Source: Sporosarcina quadrami (lineage in GTDB: Bacteria; Bacillota; Bacilli; Bacillales_A; Planococcaceae). From it: a stretch of 64,000 nt of DNA. The notes under the pieces were generated by a model. The model was not told the DNA's origin and made no database searches. It was given only the letters and a program-made list of their open reading frames with translations. A program made the translations under genes and the position numbers. Below are positions 50,962 through 60,143 of this stretch, piece after piece. Location: NCBI RefSeq assembly GCF_014836615.1, contig NZ_JACSQN010000002.1:270113-334112 (forward strand). Direction: 5' to 3'. Positions within the stretch are counted from its first letter, which is position 1. Every line of letters begins with the position of its first letter.

Positions 50962-51573
50962 ATGGAAAATGTTAATGAAAGAATACTAGGAATGCTAGAA
51001 AGCTTTTTATTCATAGCTGGGGATGATGGTTTGACTTTAGGGCAACTGTCCGTTTTGCTAAGCTTGGATGCTGAAATGACAGCTGTAACGGTTGAACGAC
51101 TACGTCTGAATTATGAAGAGAGACTAGATTCTGGTATAACACTAAGACTTTATGGAGGGAGTTACCGTCTTGTGACGAAAGCTGAATATGCTGATGACAT
51201 TTTAAGAATGCTAGAAAACCCTTCAAAAAGCTCAATCACTCAAGCGTCGCTCGAAGTACTGGCAATCATCGCATATAAGCAGCCCGTCACACGAGTAGAA
51301 ATTGATGATTTACGGGGAGTGAAATCAGATGGTCCGATTCAGACGCTTGTTGCTAAAGGGTTAATCATGGAAAAAGGTCGACTAGAAAGTAGTGGACGTC
51401 CGATATTATATGGGACAACCGATCTGTTTTTAGATAGATTCGGTCTGGAATCCATCGAAATGTTGCCGCCACTTATTGAAGTGGATGATGAGCCGTTTGG
51501 CGATGCTGATCTCTTTATGACGAAATTCCAGGAAGCATTTGAACTAATGGACGAAGGAGGAAACAATGATTGA
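50962..51573 (+). CDS. scpB: Segregation and condensation protein B
   Basis: Dimeric winged-helix partner of ScpA. The signature SLEVLAIIAYKQPVTR (about 96-111) followed by EIDDLRGVKSD and RPILYGTTDLFLDRFGL is intact. 203 residues. GACAGGAGG precedes the ATG. Its stop overlaps the dacB start by four bases. Confidence 0.95.
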   Translation: MENVNERILGMLESFLFIAGDDGLTLGQLSVLLSLDAEMTAVTVERLRLNYEERLDSGITLRLYGGSYRLVTKAEYADDILRMLENPSKSSITQASLEVLAIIAYKQPVTRVEIDDLRGVKSDGPIQTLVAKGLIMEKGRLESSGRPILYGTTDLFLDRFGLESIEMLPPLIEVDDEPFGDADLFMTKFQEAFELMDEGGNND

Positions 51574-52571
51574 AACGGGCACTTGTAGTTGTCTTGTTCC
51601 TAGCGCTACTGTTGCCGGCATTTCCTGAAAGTGCGGATGCGGCAGGAAGTTCATGGGCGGTAATTGACGCGGATACGGGTCGTCTGCTTGACGGCTCCAA
51701 TGAGAATAGTCGCTTACCAATAGCAAGCTTAACTAAAATATGGACAGCATTGACGTTTCTTGAAAGCGGCTCGGCAAAAGGTGAAATTGTCATTTCTCCT
51801 AGAGCGGCGGCATCAGAAGGCTCATCGCTCTACTTAGAACAAGGTACGTCCATAGACAGTGAAGCATTGCTTTATGGTTTGATGCTTCGATCTGGTAATG
51901 ATGCCGCATACGCATTAGCTGAGCACGGTGGTGGCTCTGTCGACGGATTTATTAAATTGATGAATGAGAAAGCGAAATTTTATGGTCTAGAACAAACAAC
52001 ATTTACAAACCCCTCAGGGCTTCACCATGAGGAGCATTTATCTACAGCTTATGAAACAGCACTTATGCTCCATTATGCGATGAAAAATGAACGTTTCAGT
52101 AAAATTGCTGCAGCCGAAAATTATGTTTACCGAAAAGGTGATGAAGTGAAAAGTTGGCGGAATAAACATCGCCTAATTCATTCGAATGAGAACGTCATTG
52201 CGGGTAAAACTGGTTTTACTAAAGCTGCAGGTAGAACGTTGGCCACATATTTTGAAAGAGACGGTAAAAAGTTAATAGTTGTAACGTTGAACAATGGGAA
52301 TGATTGGAATACGCACGAAGAGCTAGCGAATCAGACATTTGCGAATTATGAGCTTGTTACAGTAGCTAAAAAAGGAAAGTACAAAATTTTGTCTAGTTCG
52401 ATAGGTGAATTGAAAAAGCCAATTACAATACTCTTGAAAGACAGTGAATTGGATCGTGTTTCACATGTACTGTATATCCCTCGTGGTCAAGGAAAGCATG
52501 CAAAAGGAACTTGGACTGTATCATTAGACAATGAACTTTTGGTCTCAGCGCAAGTTGAAATAAAAAAGTAA
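51570..52571 (+). CDS. dacB: Serine-type D-Ala-D-Ala carboxypeptidase (DacB/DacF-type)
   Basis: Penicillin-binding carboxypeptidase trimming cell-wall or spore-cortex peptides. A signal peptide (about 1-23, ending ADA) precedes the S11 domain: SLTK (SxxK), SGND (SxN) and KTGFT (KTG) are all present. The start is TTG 51570, overlapping the scpB stop, with AAGGAGG ten bases away. At 333 residues it is about 50 shorter than B. subtilis DacB; the C-terminal amphipathic membrane anchor seems reduced. In B. subtilis spmA and spmB follow; here they are missing. Confidence 0.9.
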   Translation: MKRALVVVLFLALLLPAFPESADAAGSSWAVIDADTGRLLDGSNENSRLPIASLTKIWTALTFLESGSAKGEIVISPRAAASEGSSLYLEQGTSIDSEALLYGLMLRSGNDAAYALAEHGGGSVDGFIKLMNEKAKFYGLEQTTFTNPSGLHHEEHLSTAYETALMLHYAMKNERFSKIAAAENYVYRKGDEVKSWRNKHRLIHSNENVIAGKTGFTKAAGRTLATYFERDGKKLIVVTLNNGNDWNTHEELANQTFANYELVTVAKKGKYKILSSSIGELKKPITILLKDSELDRVSHVLYIPRGQGKHAKGTWTVSLDNELLVSAQVEIKK

Positions 52572-52606
52572 GTCCGCAAGTTGTAATTTGTGTCTAAATA
52601 AATCAG

Positions 52607-52638
52607 GAAGACTGACTGTATATAGGTCGGTCTTCTTT
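52607..52638 (+). terminator. scpAB-dacB terminator
   Basis: GAAGACTGAC and GTCGGTCTTC pair (one G-T), followed by TTTTC. Confidence 0.85.
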
Positions 52639-52691
52639 TCATTTGCATTGAAATGTGACATAATTTTTTGAGATAGAAAGAAGGTGACGAG

Positions 52692-53423
52692 TTGGAAAGA
52701 TTACAAAAAGTATTGGCTCAAGCAGGTGTTGCATCACGTCGTAAAGCTGAAACGCTCATCGTCGATGGAAAAGTGAAAGTGAACGGCCAAGTAGTTACGG
52801 AGTTAGGAACGAAAGTGTCACGTGCTGACAGAGTTGAAGTGCAAGGCGTAGAGCTTGTTAAAGAGCAATTCGTTTATTATCTACTTTACAAGCCGAGAGG
52901 ATATATTTCTACCGTTAGTGACGAGAAAGGAAGAAAGACGGTATTAGATCTTCTTCCAATGATTGAAGAACGAATTTTCCCAGTTGGACGTCTGGATTTT
53001 GATACGTCTGGTGTCATCATTATGACAAATGACGGCGATTTCTCTTATTTAATGACACATCCGAAATTTGGCATTCAGAAGAAGTACGTAGCGAAAGTAA
53101 AAGGAATTCCTGAAAGGGAAGCGTTAAAAAAACTGGAACGCGGTATTGAGCTTGATGATGGTATTACTGCGCCAGCTAGAGTTAAGATGCAATCTTTTGA
53201 TAAGAAGACAGGTACTGCATTAGTGGAGATTACCATTCAGGAAGGTAGAAATCGACAAGTGCGTAGAATGTTTGACGCAATCGGCTGTCCCGTGCAAAAA
53301 CTTCGTCGTGAATCCTTTGCGATGCTGACAACTTACGGTTTGAATGCAGGAGAAGCGCGTGAATTGACGACACACGAAGTGAAACAATTACGAGTTTTGG
53401 CTGAAACAGGAAAAATCGGTTAA
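52692..53423 (+). CDS. rluB: 23S rRNA pseudouridine synthase RluB
   Basis: RsuA/RluB-family enzyme with an N-terminal S4 domain (about 1-60; ASRRKAETLIVDGKVKVNG) and the catalytic Asp in GRLDFDTSGVIIMTNDGD (about 101). Late motif EGRNRQVRRMFDAIG. The start is TTG 52692 after AAGAAGGTGACGAG; 243 residues. It keeps its place upstream of resA. Confidence 0.95.
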   Translation: MERLQKVLAQAGVASRRKAETLIVDGKVKVNGQVVTELGTKVSRADRVEVQGVELVKEQFVYYLLYKPRGYISTVSDEKGRKTVLDLLPMIEERIFPVGRLDFDTSGVIIMTNDGDFSYLMTHPKFGIQKKYVAKVKGIPEREALKKLERGIELDDGITAPARVKMQSFDKKTGTALVEITIQEGRNRQVRRMFDAIGCPVQKLRRESFAMLTTYGLNAGEARELTTHEVKQLRVLAETGKIG

Positions 53424-53450
53424 ACTCACCCTTGTTTTGTGCATGCTAGG

Positions 53451-53464
53451 TGAGAACGTTCACA
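53451..53464. promoter_or_regulatory. Catabolite-responsive element (cre) upstream of resA
   Basis: TGAGAACGTTCACA matches TGWNANCGNTNWCA at every defined position. It overlaps a larger inverted repeat whose minus strand contains TTTGTGAACG, similar to ResD-type sites. A TATAAT (53506-53511) with a weak -35 follows. Confidence 0.6.
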
Positions 53465-53549
53465 AACCTATCACGTATTCGTCTCATTTTCCATTTTTGC
53501 TTTGTTATAATGGGGTTTGAAATCTTATCACAGCAAGGGGGCTTTCTAG

Positions 53550-54083
53550 TTGGCCAAACCAGACAAAAAAAGATCGCGCCTTATCTTTAGAGGAGTGGTC
53601 CTCCTTTTATTGGCATCAGCAATTCTTTTCTCCATTTTTTCTAAAGATAAAGTGAAAGTTTTAGAAGTTGGTGATAAAGCTCCAGACTTCGAACTTGTAG
53701 ATACGGAAGGCAATGTGCATCGTCTGTCTGATTTTAAAGGACAAGGAGTTTTCTTGAATTTCTGGGGTACGTGGTGTCCTCCATGCAAAAAGGAAATGCC
53801 ATATATTGAAGATCAGTACAAAGCATTCAGTAAAAAAGGCGTTCATGTAATGTCCGTCAACATTGCCGAATCAAAACTGAAAGTAGATTCATTCCGTGAA
53901 CAATATGGTTTAACATTCCCTGTCGTCATTGATAAAACGAGAGACGTAAGAGATCTATATAATGTCGTCCCACTTCCGACGACCTTCCTGATCGATAAGG
54001 ACGGCAAAATCGTTAAAATCATCAAACAAGAAATGAGTGAGGAAGAAATCATTTCCTTAATGGAAAGCGTTCTACCTCAATAA
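53550..54083 (+). CDS. resA: Thiol-disulfide oxidoreductase ResA
   Basis: Membrane-anchored, extracytoplasmic thioredoxin-like protein that reduces apocytochrome c haem-binding cysteines. N-terminal membrane anchor (about 12-32), then a TlpA-like fold with active site WCPPC (Cys76, Cys79) and the cis-Pro loop PLPTTF. B. subtilis ResA has CEPC; the Glu is Pro here. The start is TTG 53550 after AAGGGGGC; 177 residues. First gene of resABC. Confidence 0.95.
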   Translation: MAKPDKKRSRLIFRGVVLLLLASAILFSIFSKDKVKVLEVGDKAPDFELVDTEGNVHRLSDFKGQGVFLNFWGTWCPPCKKEMPYIEDQYKAFSKKGVHVMSVNIAESKLKVDSFREQYGLTFPVVIDKTRDVRDLYNVVPLPTTFLIDKDGKIVKIIKQEMSEEEIISLMESVLPQ

Positions 54084-54096
54084 GGAGTTCGTACAC

Positions 54097-55743
54097 ATGA
54101 GTAAGATCAAATGCAAATGCGGTCATGAAAATCCATTTGGAACAGTACTCTGTGAAAAATGCGGTCGTCCATTGACTGAAGAAGCTAAACAAAGTGAAGT
54201 TGTAGATATGAGGTATGAAGGTTCCGCGCGAAGATCACAAACATATAAACGTTCAATTATCGATAAAATTTGGAACTTCTTCTCAAGTGTCAAAATCGGA
54301 GTCAGTATTATAATTGCTGTTTTGGCGACTTCAGCAATTGGTACGCTCTTTCCTCAAAAATTTTATGTGCCTGTGCAAACCCCAGAAGATCTGTTGGCTT
54401 ATTATGAGAGGCTTTATGGGTTTATAGGAACGCTCTATTACAAATTAGGCTTTTATGATATGTACAACAGTTGGTGGTTTAAAGTTTTAATCGGCATGCT
54501 TGGTACGTCCATAATCATTGCGAGTGTTGATAGAGTCTTCCCACTTTACAAGTCTTTAAAAAGACAACGGACGAAGAGGCATCCGTCTTTCATGAAGCGA
54601 CAAAGGATTTATGGTGAAGGAACTGCGTTAACACCTGATCTTTCACTTGAAAAAGCGGAAGAGAAACTAAAGGAAATGAAATATAATGTAAAAAAGGAAG
54701 ACGGTGCTGTTTTAGCTGAAAAAAACCGATTTTCACGTTGGGGTCCGTACGTTAATCATACAGGACTCATTATATTCCTTTTTGGTATTCTTCTTCGAGG
54801 GATTCCTGGCTTTTATGTCGATGATACAATGTGGATTCGTGAAGGGGAATTAAGGTCAATCCCTGGTGCGCCAGATTATTATTTAAAGAGCAATCAATTC
54901 ATCATGGAAATGTATACGAAAGAAGAGGCAGATGAAGTATTTGGAAAAGCTCTAGACAGAGTCGGTTCCATCGTCAAAAACTATCAGACAGATGTCTCTT
55001 TATATAAGAAAAAAGAAGACGGTTTGCCAGGTTCAACTGATATGGAGTTTGTAAAGGACTATTCTATTATTGTCAATAAACCTTTGAAATTCGATGGTTA
55101 TAATATTTTCCAGATGGATTATCGTTTAAATGAATTAAAATCGATGAAAATGAAACTCATTGAGAAAGAAACAGGAGATTCATTCGGAGAGTTTACAATC
55201 GATTTGGATGATCCTAAGGGTGTATATGAACTAGAAAATGGTGCAACTGTTAATCTTATCGGCTATTATGCAGATTATGCAGGTGTTGAAAACGGAGAAC
55301 CTGTTTCGAAGTCTCCTGTCCCTAACAATCCCGCTTTCATCTTTGATATGAGAACGCCGGAAAAGCCACAAGGAGAGAAAAGTTTCGTTGCAATTCAACA
55401 GACACTGGAAACGGAAGAAAATGCTTATCAAGTTAAATTTGTAAGTGCAGATACACGACATATATCCGGTTTGACAATACGTAAAGATAAGACACTTTAT
55501 ATCCTTCTTCTTGGTGGAATCATATTTATGATCGGTGTCATCCAAGGTTCCTATTGGAATCATAGAAGGATTTGGGTTCAAAAAGGTAATGACGGCAATC
55601 TACTTGTTGCAGCTCATACAAATAAAAATTGGTTCTCTTTGAAAAAAGAATTAGAATCAGTTAAGGACTATGCAGGCTTGCCGAAGTATGTGGATCGACG
55701 TGATACCGATATTGAATCTGAGCAGGAGGAAGGAGAAAAATAA
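54097..55743 (+). CDS. resB: Cytochrome c biogenesis protein ResB
   Basis: Partner of ResC in system II cytochrome c maturation. An N-terminal zinc ribbon (CKCGHENPFG, then CEKCGRPL) precedes SQTYKRSIIDKIWNFFSSVK, transmembrane helices near 65-85, 125-145 and 220-240, a large extracytoplasmic domain and a final helix (about 465-485). Very similar to B. subtilis ResB at 548 residues. AAGGAGTTC precedes the ATG; the stop overlaps the resC start by one base. Confidence 0.95.
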   Translation: MSKIKCKCGHENPFGTVLCEKCGRPLTEEAKQSEVVDMRYEGSARRSQTYKRSIIDKIWNFFSSVKIGVSIIIAVLATSAIGTLFPQKFYVPVQTPEDLLAYYERLYGFIGTLYYKLGFYDMYNSWWFKVLIGMLGTSIIIASVDRVFPLYKSLKRQRTKRHPSFMKRQRIYGEGTALTPDLSLEKAEEKLKEMKYNVKKEDGAVLAEKNRFSRWGPYVNHTGLIIFLFGILLRGIPGFYVDDTMWIREGELRSIPGAPDYYLKSNQFIMEMYTKEEADEVFGKALDRVGSIVKNYQTDVSLYKKKEDGLPGSTDMEFVKDYSIIVNKPLKFDGYNIFQMDYRLNELKSMKMKLIEKETGDSFGEFTIDLDDPKGVYELENGATVNLIGYYADYAGVENGEPVSKSPVPNNPAFIFDMRTPEKPQGEKSFVAIQQTLETEENAYQVKFVSADTRHISGLTIRKDKTLYILLLGGIIFMIGVIQGSYWNHRRIWVQKGNDGNLLVAAHTNKNWFSLKKELESVKDYAGLPKYVDRRDTDIESEQEEGEK

Positions 55744-56930
55744 TGATGGAACTAGCTGATTTAAGTGCTAACTTGCTTTTGGTTTCCTTTATCGCCTATT
55801 TGGTGGCTACCGCATTTTTCGGCGGAGCCATTAAAAAGGCGAGTTCGGAAACCACATATAAAAAGAGCCGATGGGGACAAATCGGCATTACGATTACAGT
55901 CATTGGTTTTATATCTAATTTAGGCTATTTTATTACAAGATGGATGGCTTCAGGCCATATTCCGTTAAGTAATATGTTTGAATTCACAGCAGCGTTCGGA
56001 ATGATGCTTGTTGGTGCGTTCATCTTGTTGTTCTATTTATACCGAACACCTTCACTTGGGCTTTTTGCATTACCTATCGCTATTATTATGATCGCGTATG
56101 CAAGCATGTTTCCAAAAGACATTACACCGCTCATTCCTGCATTACAAAGTCATTGGCTCGTCATTCACGTTATTACAACAGTAATTGGGGAAGCTATTCT
56201 TGTTATTAGTGCTGTAGCTGGACTTGTTTATCTACTTAAGAATGTTGACTTGACAAAGCCGTCCAGAGAACGATTTTGGCTTGAAGCGGTTATGATCGCG
56301 CTTGTTCTTGTCATTGGATTTGTCGTATCGTCTACAACTTTTAAATTGACAGGATATGAAGCACATTTCACATATATCGATAAAGAGGATAAACCGAAGG
56401 ATATTGAATACAATTATCCGCCCTTATTTGGTATGAACGAATATGAAGCACAAACACCTGAAGCAATGACTCCATGGATTGAAATGCCAGCAATTGTCAA
56501 CGCGAAAACATTGACGACATTTGTATGGTCAGTTGCAACGGGTATCGTGCTCTATCTATTATTGAGACTTAGTATTAGGCGGCCAGTTGCCACTCTGCTC
56601 AAGCCGTTTGCTAAGAAGGCAAATTCTCAACTGATGGATGAAATCGGATACCGTGCAGTACTTATCGGTTTCCCGGTTTTCACATTAGGTGCACTAATAT
56701 TCGCGATGATCTGGGCACATGAAGCTTGGTCAAGATTCTGGGGATGGGATCCAAAAGAAGTCTGGGCGCTCATATCCTGGTTATTCTATGCAGCTTTCTT
56801 ACATCTTCGTCTATCCCAAGGCTGGGAAGGTAAAAAATCTGCTTGGTTGGCTGTTATTGGTTTCATCATAATTATGTTCAACCTAATTGCTGTTAACTTG
56901 ATAATTGCAGGTTTGCACTCTTATGCGTAA
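55743..56930 (+). CDS. resC: Cytochrome c biogenesis protein ResC (CcsA-type)
   Basis: Haem exporter and ligase subunit of system II. About eight transmembrane segments; the haem-handling motif WGWDPKEVWALISW is at about residues 335-348, flanked by conserved histidines. 395 residues. The ATG at 55743 overlaps the resB stop; ATG 55746 is also possible. AGGAGGAAGGAG precedes it. A terminator separates it from resD. Confidence 0.95.
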   Translation: MMELADLSANLLLVSFIAYLVATAFFGGAIKKASSETTYKKSRWGQIGITITVIGFISNLGYFITRWMASGHIPLSNMFEFTAAFGMMLVGAFILLFYLYRTPSLGLFALPIAIIMIAYASMFPKDITPLIPALQSHWLVIHVITTVIGEAILVISAVAGLVYLLKNVDLTKPSRERFWLEAVMIALVLVIGFVVSSTTFKLTGYEAHFTYIDKEDKPKDIEYNYPPLFGMNEYEAQTPEAMTPWIEMPAIVNAKTLTTFVWSVATGIVLYLLLRLSIRRPVATLLKPFAKKANSQLMDEIGYRAVLIGFPVFTLGALIFAMIWAHEAWSRFWGWDPKEVWALISWLFYAAFLHLRLSQGWEGKKSAWLAVIGFIIIMFNLIAVNLIIAGLHSYA

Positions 56931-56937
56931 GCCGATT

Positions 56938-56977
56938 AGACTGCACAACCGTTAAAGGGTGTGCAGTCTTTCTTTTT
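56938..56977 (+). terminator. resABC terminator
   Basis: AGACTGCACAACC and GGTGTGCAGTCT pair, followed by TTCTTTTT; some readthrough into resDE is usual in this family of operons. Confidence 0.85.
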
Positions 56978-57032
56978 ATTCGTACTGCTTGTACAATGGA
57001 AATAGGAGCGTACTTGAAAGGGGATCATTCAA

Positions 57033-57752
57033 ATGGAAGAAAGTGTTAAATTGCTTGTAGTGGACGATGAGGATAGGATTCGAAGACTTCTTAATATGTA
57101 TCTTTCTCGAGAAGGGTTTGAAATCGAAGAGGCGGTAGATGGAGCTGAAGCGATAGAAAAGGCGATGAACAATCACTACGATTGTATTTTGCTTGATCTC
57201 ATGATGCCTGAGAAAAACGGGCTGGAAGTTCTTCAAGAATTAAGAGAACAGAAGAAAATGACGCCTGTTATTTTGCTCACTGCTAAAGGAGAAGAATCAG
57301 ATCGAGTTGAAGGATTTGAAACAGGTGCAGATGATTACATAGTTAAACCTTTTAGTCCGAGAGAAGTTGTTTTGAGAGTTAAAGCAATCCTTAGACGTTC
57401 TGTCACGTTTCCGGATGCGGCTGCAACAAACAGTTCAAAGGATTTAGTTGTATTTCCTCAACTAACGATTGACCACGACGCTCACCGTGTAACTGCAGAA
57501 GGTAAGGAAGTCAATTTGACACCTAAAGAATATGAATTGCTCTATTTTCTTGCTAAATCACCAGATAAGGTTTTTGATCGGGAACAATTGTTAAAAGAAG
57601 TATGGCATTATGAGTTCTTCGGTGATTTGCGTACCGTGGATACGCACGTCAAACGTCTTCGTGAAAAGTTGAGCAGAGTTTCAGAACGTGCTGCTAAAAT
57701 GATTGTTACCGTTTGGGGTGTCGGGTACAAGTTTGAGGTACCGAATGAATAG
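57033..57752 (+). CDS. resD: Two-component response regulator ResD
   Basis: OmpR-type activator of aerobic and anaerobic respiration genes. Receiver domain with acidic pocket (VVDDED), phospho-Asp in LLDLMMPEKNG (about 54), Thr and Lys switches (LLTAKG, VKPFSPRE), then a winged helix (TVDTHVKRLREKL). 239 residues, nearly the B. subtilis length. GAAAGGGGATC precedes the ATG. Overlaps resE by eight bases. Confidence 0.96.
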   Translation: MEESVKLLVVDDEDRIRRLLNMYLSREGFEIEEAVDGAEAIEKAMNNHYDCILLDLMMPEKNGLEVLQELREQKKMTPVILLTAKGEESDRVEGFETGADDYIVKPFSPREVVLRVKAILRRSVTFPDAAATNSSKDLVVFPQLTIDHDAHRVTAEGKEVNLTPKEYELLYFLAKSPDKVFDREQLLKEVWHYEFFGDLRTVDTHVKRLREKLSRVSERAAKMIVTVWGVGYKFEVPNE

Positions 57753-59547
57753 AATATGGCATTCGATCGTCGGGAAGCTATGGGCAACCATATTGCTTCT
57801 CGTTTCATTTGTATTGTTTATCGTTACATTACTGCTTCTCGAATTCCTAGACAATTTCCATACTAAACAAGCTGAAGATTCACTTAGGAGGGAAGCGGCG
57901 ACTATTGGAAAGATTGTCGATGACCACGAGAATGAGGCAGCAATGCAACTGATCATACGAGATATTTTAGGCGATGAAACGAATGCGTTAATCGTTGATC
58001 GTGATAGGGATGTCCAATACACATTTCATAATGGCTCTAATCAGAGTTTGTTTGAAAAGAAGATACTCTCGCAAGAACGATTCTTCGCTGATATAAAACC
58101 GAATGAAAAAGTTGTTAAAGAAATGATTCTGCCTTCATTGTCTGATGACAATGTAATGGAGCAATTTCTTGTACTCGTTTATCCATTTCAATTAGAAAAT
58201 GGACTTACCCAGTCATTGATTATGTATCAAAGTCTGGATGCAGTGCACCGCACAACTAAAAGTACAACGCAAATTGTTTTCCTATCCGCATTCATTGCAT
58301 TCGTCTTAACGACGTTCTTCGCTTTCTTTCTTTCGACAAAAATCACTTCGCCACTGCGAGGCATGAAGCAGGCTGCATTTGAACTATCTAAAGGGAATTT
58401 TGATATGCGACTACCTGCATCTCAAAATGATGAAATTGGACAACTTGCGACAGCATTTAATCAGATGGGCAGGCAGCTAAAGTACCAAATGGAATTGATT
58501 AAACAAGAGAAGGAGCAACTATCCAGCATCTTAACATCAATGACTGATGCTGTCATAACGTTCAATCGGGATTACTCAATATTATTAAGTAACCCTCAAG
58601 CGGAACGTCTGCTTCAGAAATGGTATTTTGCTAATGGTGCCGATGACAATGTATTGCCACCTGAAATATTTCATATGCTCGAGCATGTCGTAACGTTTGC
58701 AGAAGAAGTTGAGGAAGAACTTGAATTAGGTGGTCAGTTTTACGGAGTTTCCATTAGTCCGTTGTACAGCGAAAATAGCATACGTGGCGCAGTTGCAGTT
58801 CTTCGGGATATGACTGATCAGCATAAGTTGGACAAATTGCGATCAGATTTCATTGCAAATGTCTCACATGAATTAAGGACACCTATTTCGCTATTGCAAG
58901 GATACAGTGAAGCGATTATCGATAATGTCGTTACGACAGACGAAGAACGCAATGAGATGGTGCAAATCATACACGACGAGTCTAAAAGGATGAGTAGGCT
59001 CGTTACGGACTTGCTGGATCTTGCAAGGATGGAGTCAGGACATATGCGTCTGTACAAGAATAATTTCGATCTTATTGAGTTCCTTGAAAGAGTTTTAAAT
59101 AAGTTCATGCAAATCTCAAAAGACTCCAACATAATACTTTCAATGAAGAATATTCGAGATCTTGACACGATTTGCATTAATGCGGATGCCGATCGACTGG
59201 AACAAGTGTTTACCAACCTAATTGACAATGCAATAAGACATACGCCTGATGGAGGAAAAGTGACAATCTCTGTCGAAAGAAAAGGAGAGATGATTGAAAT
59301 AGCCGTAGCCGATACAGGTAGCGGCATCCCTATTGAGGATCTGCCTTTCATCTTTGAGCGTTTCTATAAAGCGGATAAAGCAAGGACGCGCGGCAAGGGT
59401 GGCACGGGGCTTGGTCTTGCCATTGCTAAAAATATTATTGATTCCCATCAAGGTCGTATTCGTGCAGAATTAGGCACTGTATCTGGAACTGTTTTTACTT
59501 GTCTACTCCCAATCGATACACTGATTGAGGAGACAGATGAAAATTGA
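57745..59547 (+). CDS. resE: Sensor histidine kinase ResE
   Basis: Two transmembrane helices (about 10-32 and 170-190) flank an extracytoplasmic sensor; HAMP (about 190-245) and a PAS region (about 250-360) follow, then HisKA with the phosphorylated His in NVSHELRTPISLL (about 375) and HATPase_c (NAIRHTPDGG, DTGSGIP, GTGLGLAI). 600 residues. The ATG lies within the end of resD. Pairs with ResD in redox signalling. Confidence 0.95.
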   Translation: MNRIWHSIVGKLWATILLLVSFVLFIVTLLLLEFLDNFHTKQAEDSLRREAATIGKIVDDHENEAAMQLIIRDILGDETNALIVDRDRDVQYTFHNGSNQSLFEKKILSQERFFADIKPNEKVVKEMILPSLSDDNVMEQFLVLVYPFQLENGLTQSLIMYQSLDAVHRTTKSTTQIVFLSAFIAFVLTTFFAFFLSTKITSPLRGMKQAAFELSKGNFDMRLPASQNDEIGQLATAFNQMGRQLKYQMELIKQEKEQLSSILTSMTDAVITFNRDYSILLSNPQAERLLQKWYFANGADDNVLPPEIFHMLEHVVTFAEEVEEELELGGQFYGVSISPLYSENSIRGAVAVLRDMTDQHKLDKLRSDFIANVSHELRTPISLLQGYSEAIIDNVVTTDEERNEMVQIIHDESKRMSRLVTDLLDLARMESGHMRLYKNNFDLIEFLERVLNKFMQISKDSNIILSMKNIRDLDTICINADADRLEQVFTNLIDNAIRHTPDGGKVTISVERKGEMIEIAVADTGSGIPIEDLPFIFERFYKADKARTRGKGGTGLGLAIAKNIIDSHQGRIRAELGTVSGTVFTCLLPIDTLIEETDEN

Positions 59548-59564
59548 ATGTTAAAGGTTTCTAA

Positions 59565-59591
59565 GTGAAACTTTTTACCTTGACTTACGAC
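59565..59591 (+). promoter_or_regulatory. SigX-like ECF promoter for sigX
   Basis: GTGAAACTTTTT, then CGAC 16 bases after GAAAC. This fits ECF sigma promoters (AAC motif at -35, CGAC at -10) and the SigX autoregulatory pattern of B. subtilis. It lies 24 bases before the sigX start. Confidence 0.65.
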
Positions 59592-59615
59592 TAATGATTT
59601 GAACGGGGGGATTTC

Positions 59616-60143
59616 GTGGATGACTCCGTTTTCCATCGGCTATATGAACACTATCACCAGGATGTCTTCAATTTTCTGATCTATCTAACGGGAGATCGAA
59701 ACCAGTCGGAAGATCTGATGCATGAAGTATATGTCAGGGTGTTAAAAGCATATGCCGGATTTGAAGGGAAGAGTTCCGAAAAGACGTGGTTATTTTCGAT
59801 TGCTAAAAATGTTGCAATTGACCATTTTAGAAAAAAAACGGTTAGACAAAAACATCAAATTGACAAATTTGACTGGGAAGAAAACAAACTAGTTTCTACA
59901 AGGGCTACCCCGGAAAATATTGTTGAGCTAAATGAAGATATGAAAGAAATGCTTCTTGTACTCGACACATGTACAGGTGATCAGAAAATGGTTATCGTCT
60001 TGCGTTATTTTCAGGAGCTTACTATTGCCGAAACCGCTGACACATTGGGTTGGACAGAAGGAAAAGTAAAGACAACCCAACATCGGGCAATCAAATCTCT
60101 ACAAAAGAAATTGAATGCTCTTTCGGAAGAAGGGGGAAAATGA
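59616..60143 (+). CDS. sigX: ECF RNA polymerase sigma factor SigX
   Basis: ECF sigma factor controlling cell-envelope charge genes in B. subtilis. Region 2: YEHYHQDVFNFLIYLTGD and EDLMHEVYVRVLKAY; region 4: LTIAETADTLGWTEGKVKTT. Similar to B. subtilis SigX over its length; 175 residues. The start is GTG 59616 after CGGGGGG. It follows resE as in B. subtilis, and rsiX follows directly. Confidence 0.92.
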   Translation: MDDSVFHRLYEHYHQDVFNFLIYLTGDRNQSEDLMHEVYVRVLKAYAGFEGKSSEKTWLFSIAKNVAIDHFRKKTVRQKHQIDKFDWEENKLVSTRATPENIVELNEDMKEMLLVLDTCTGDQKMVIVLRYFQELTIAETADTLGWTEGKVKTTQHRAIKSLQKKLNALSEEGGK

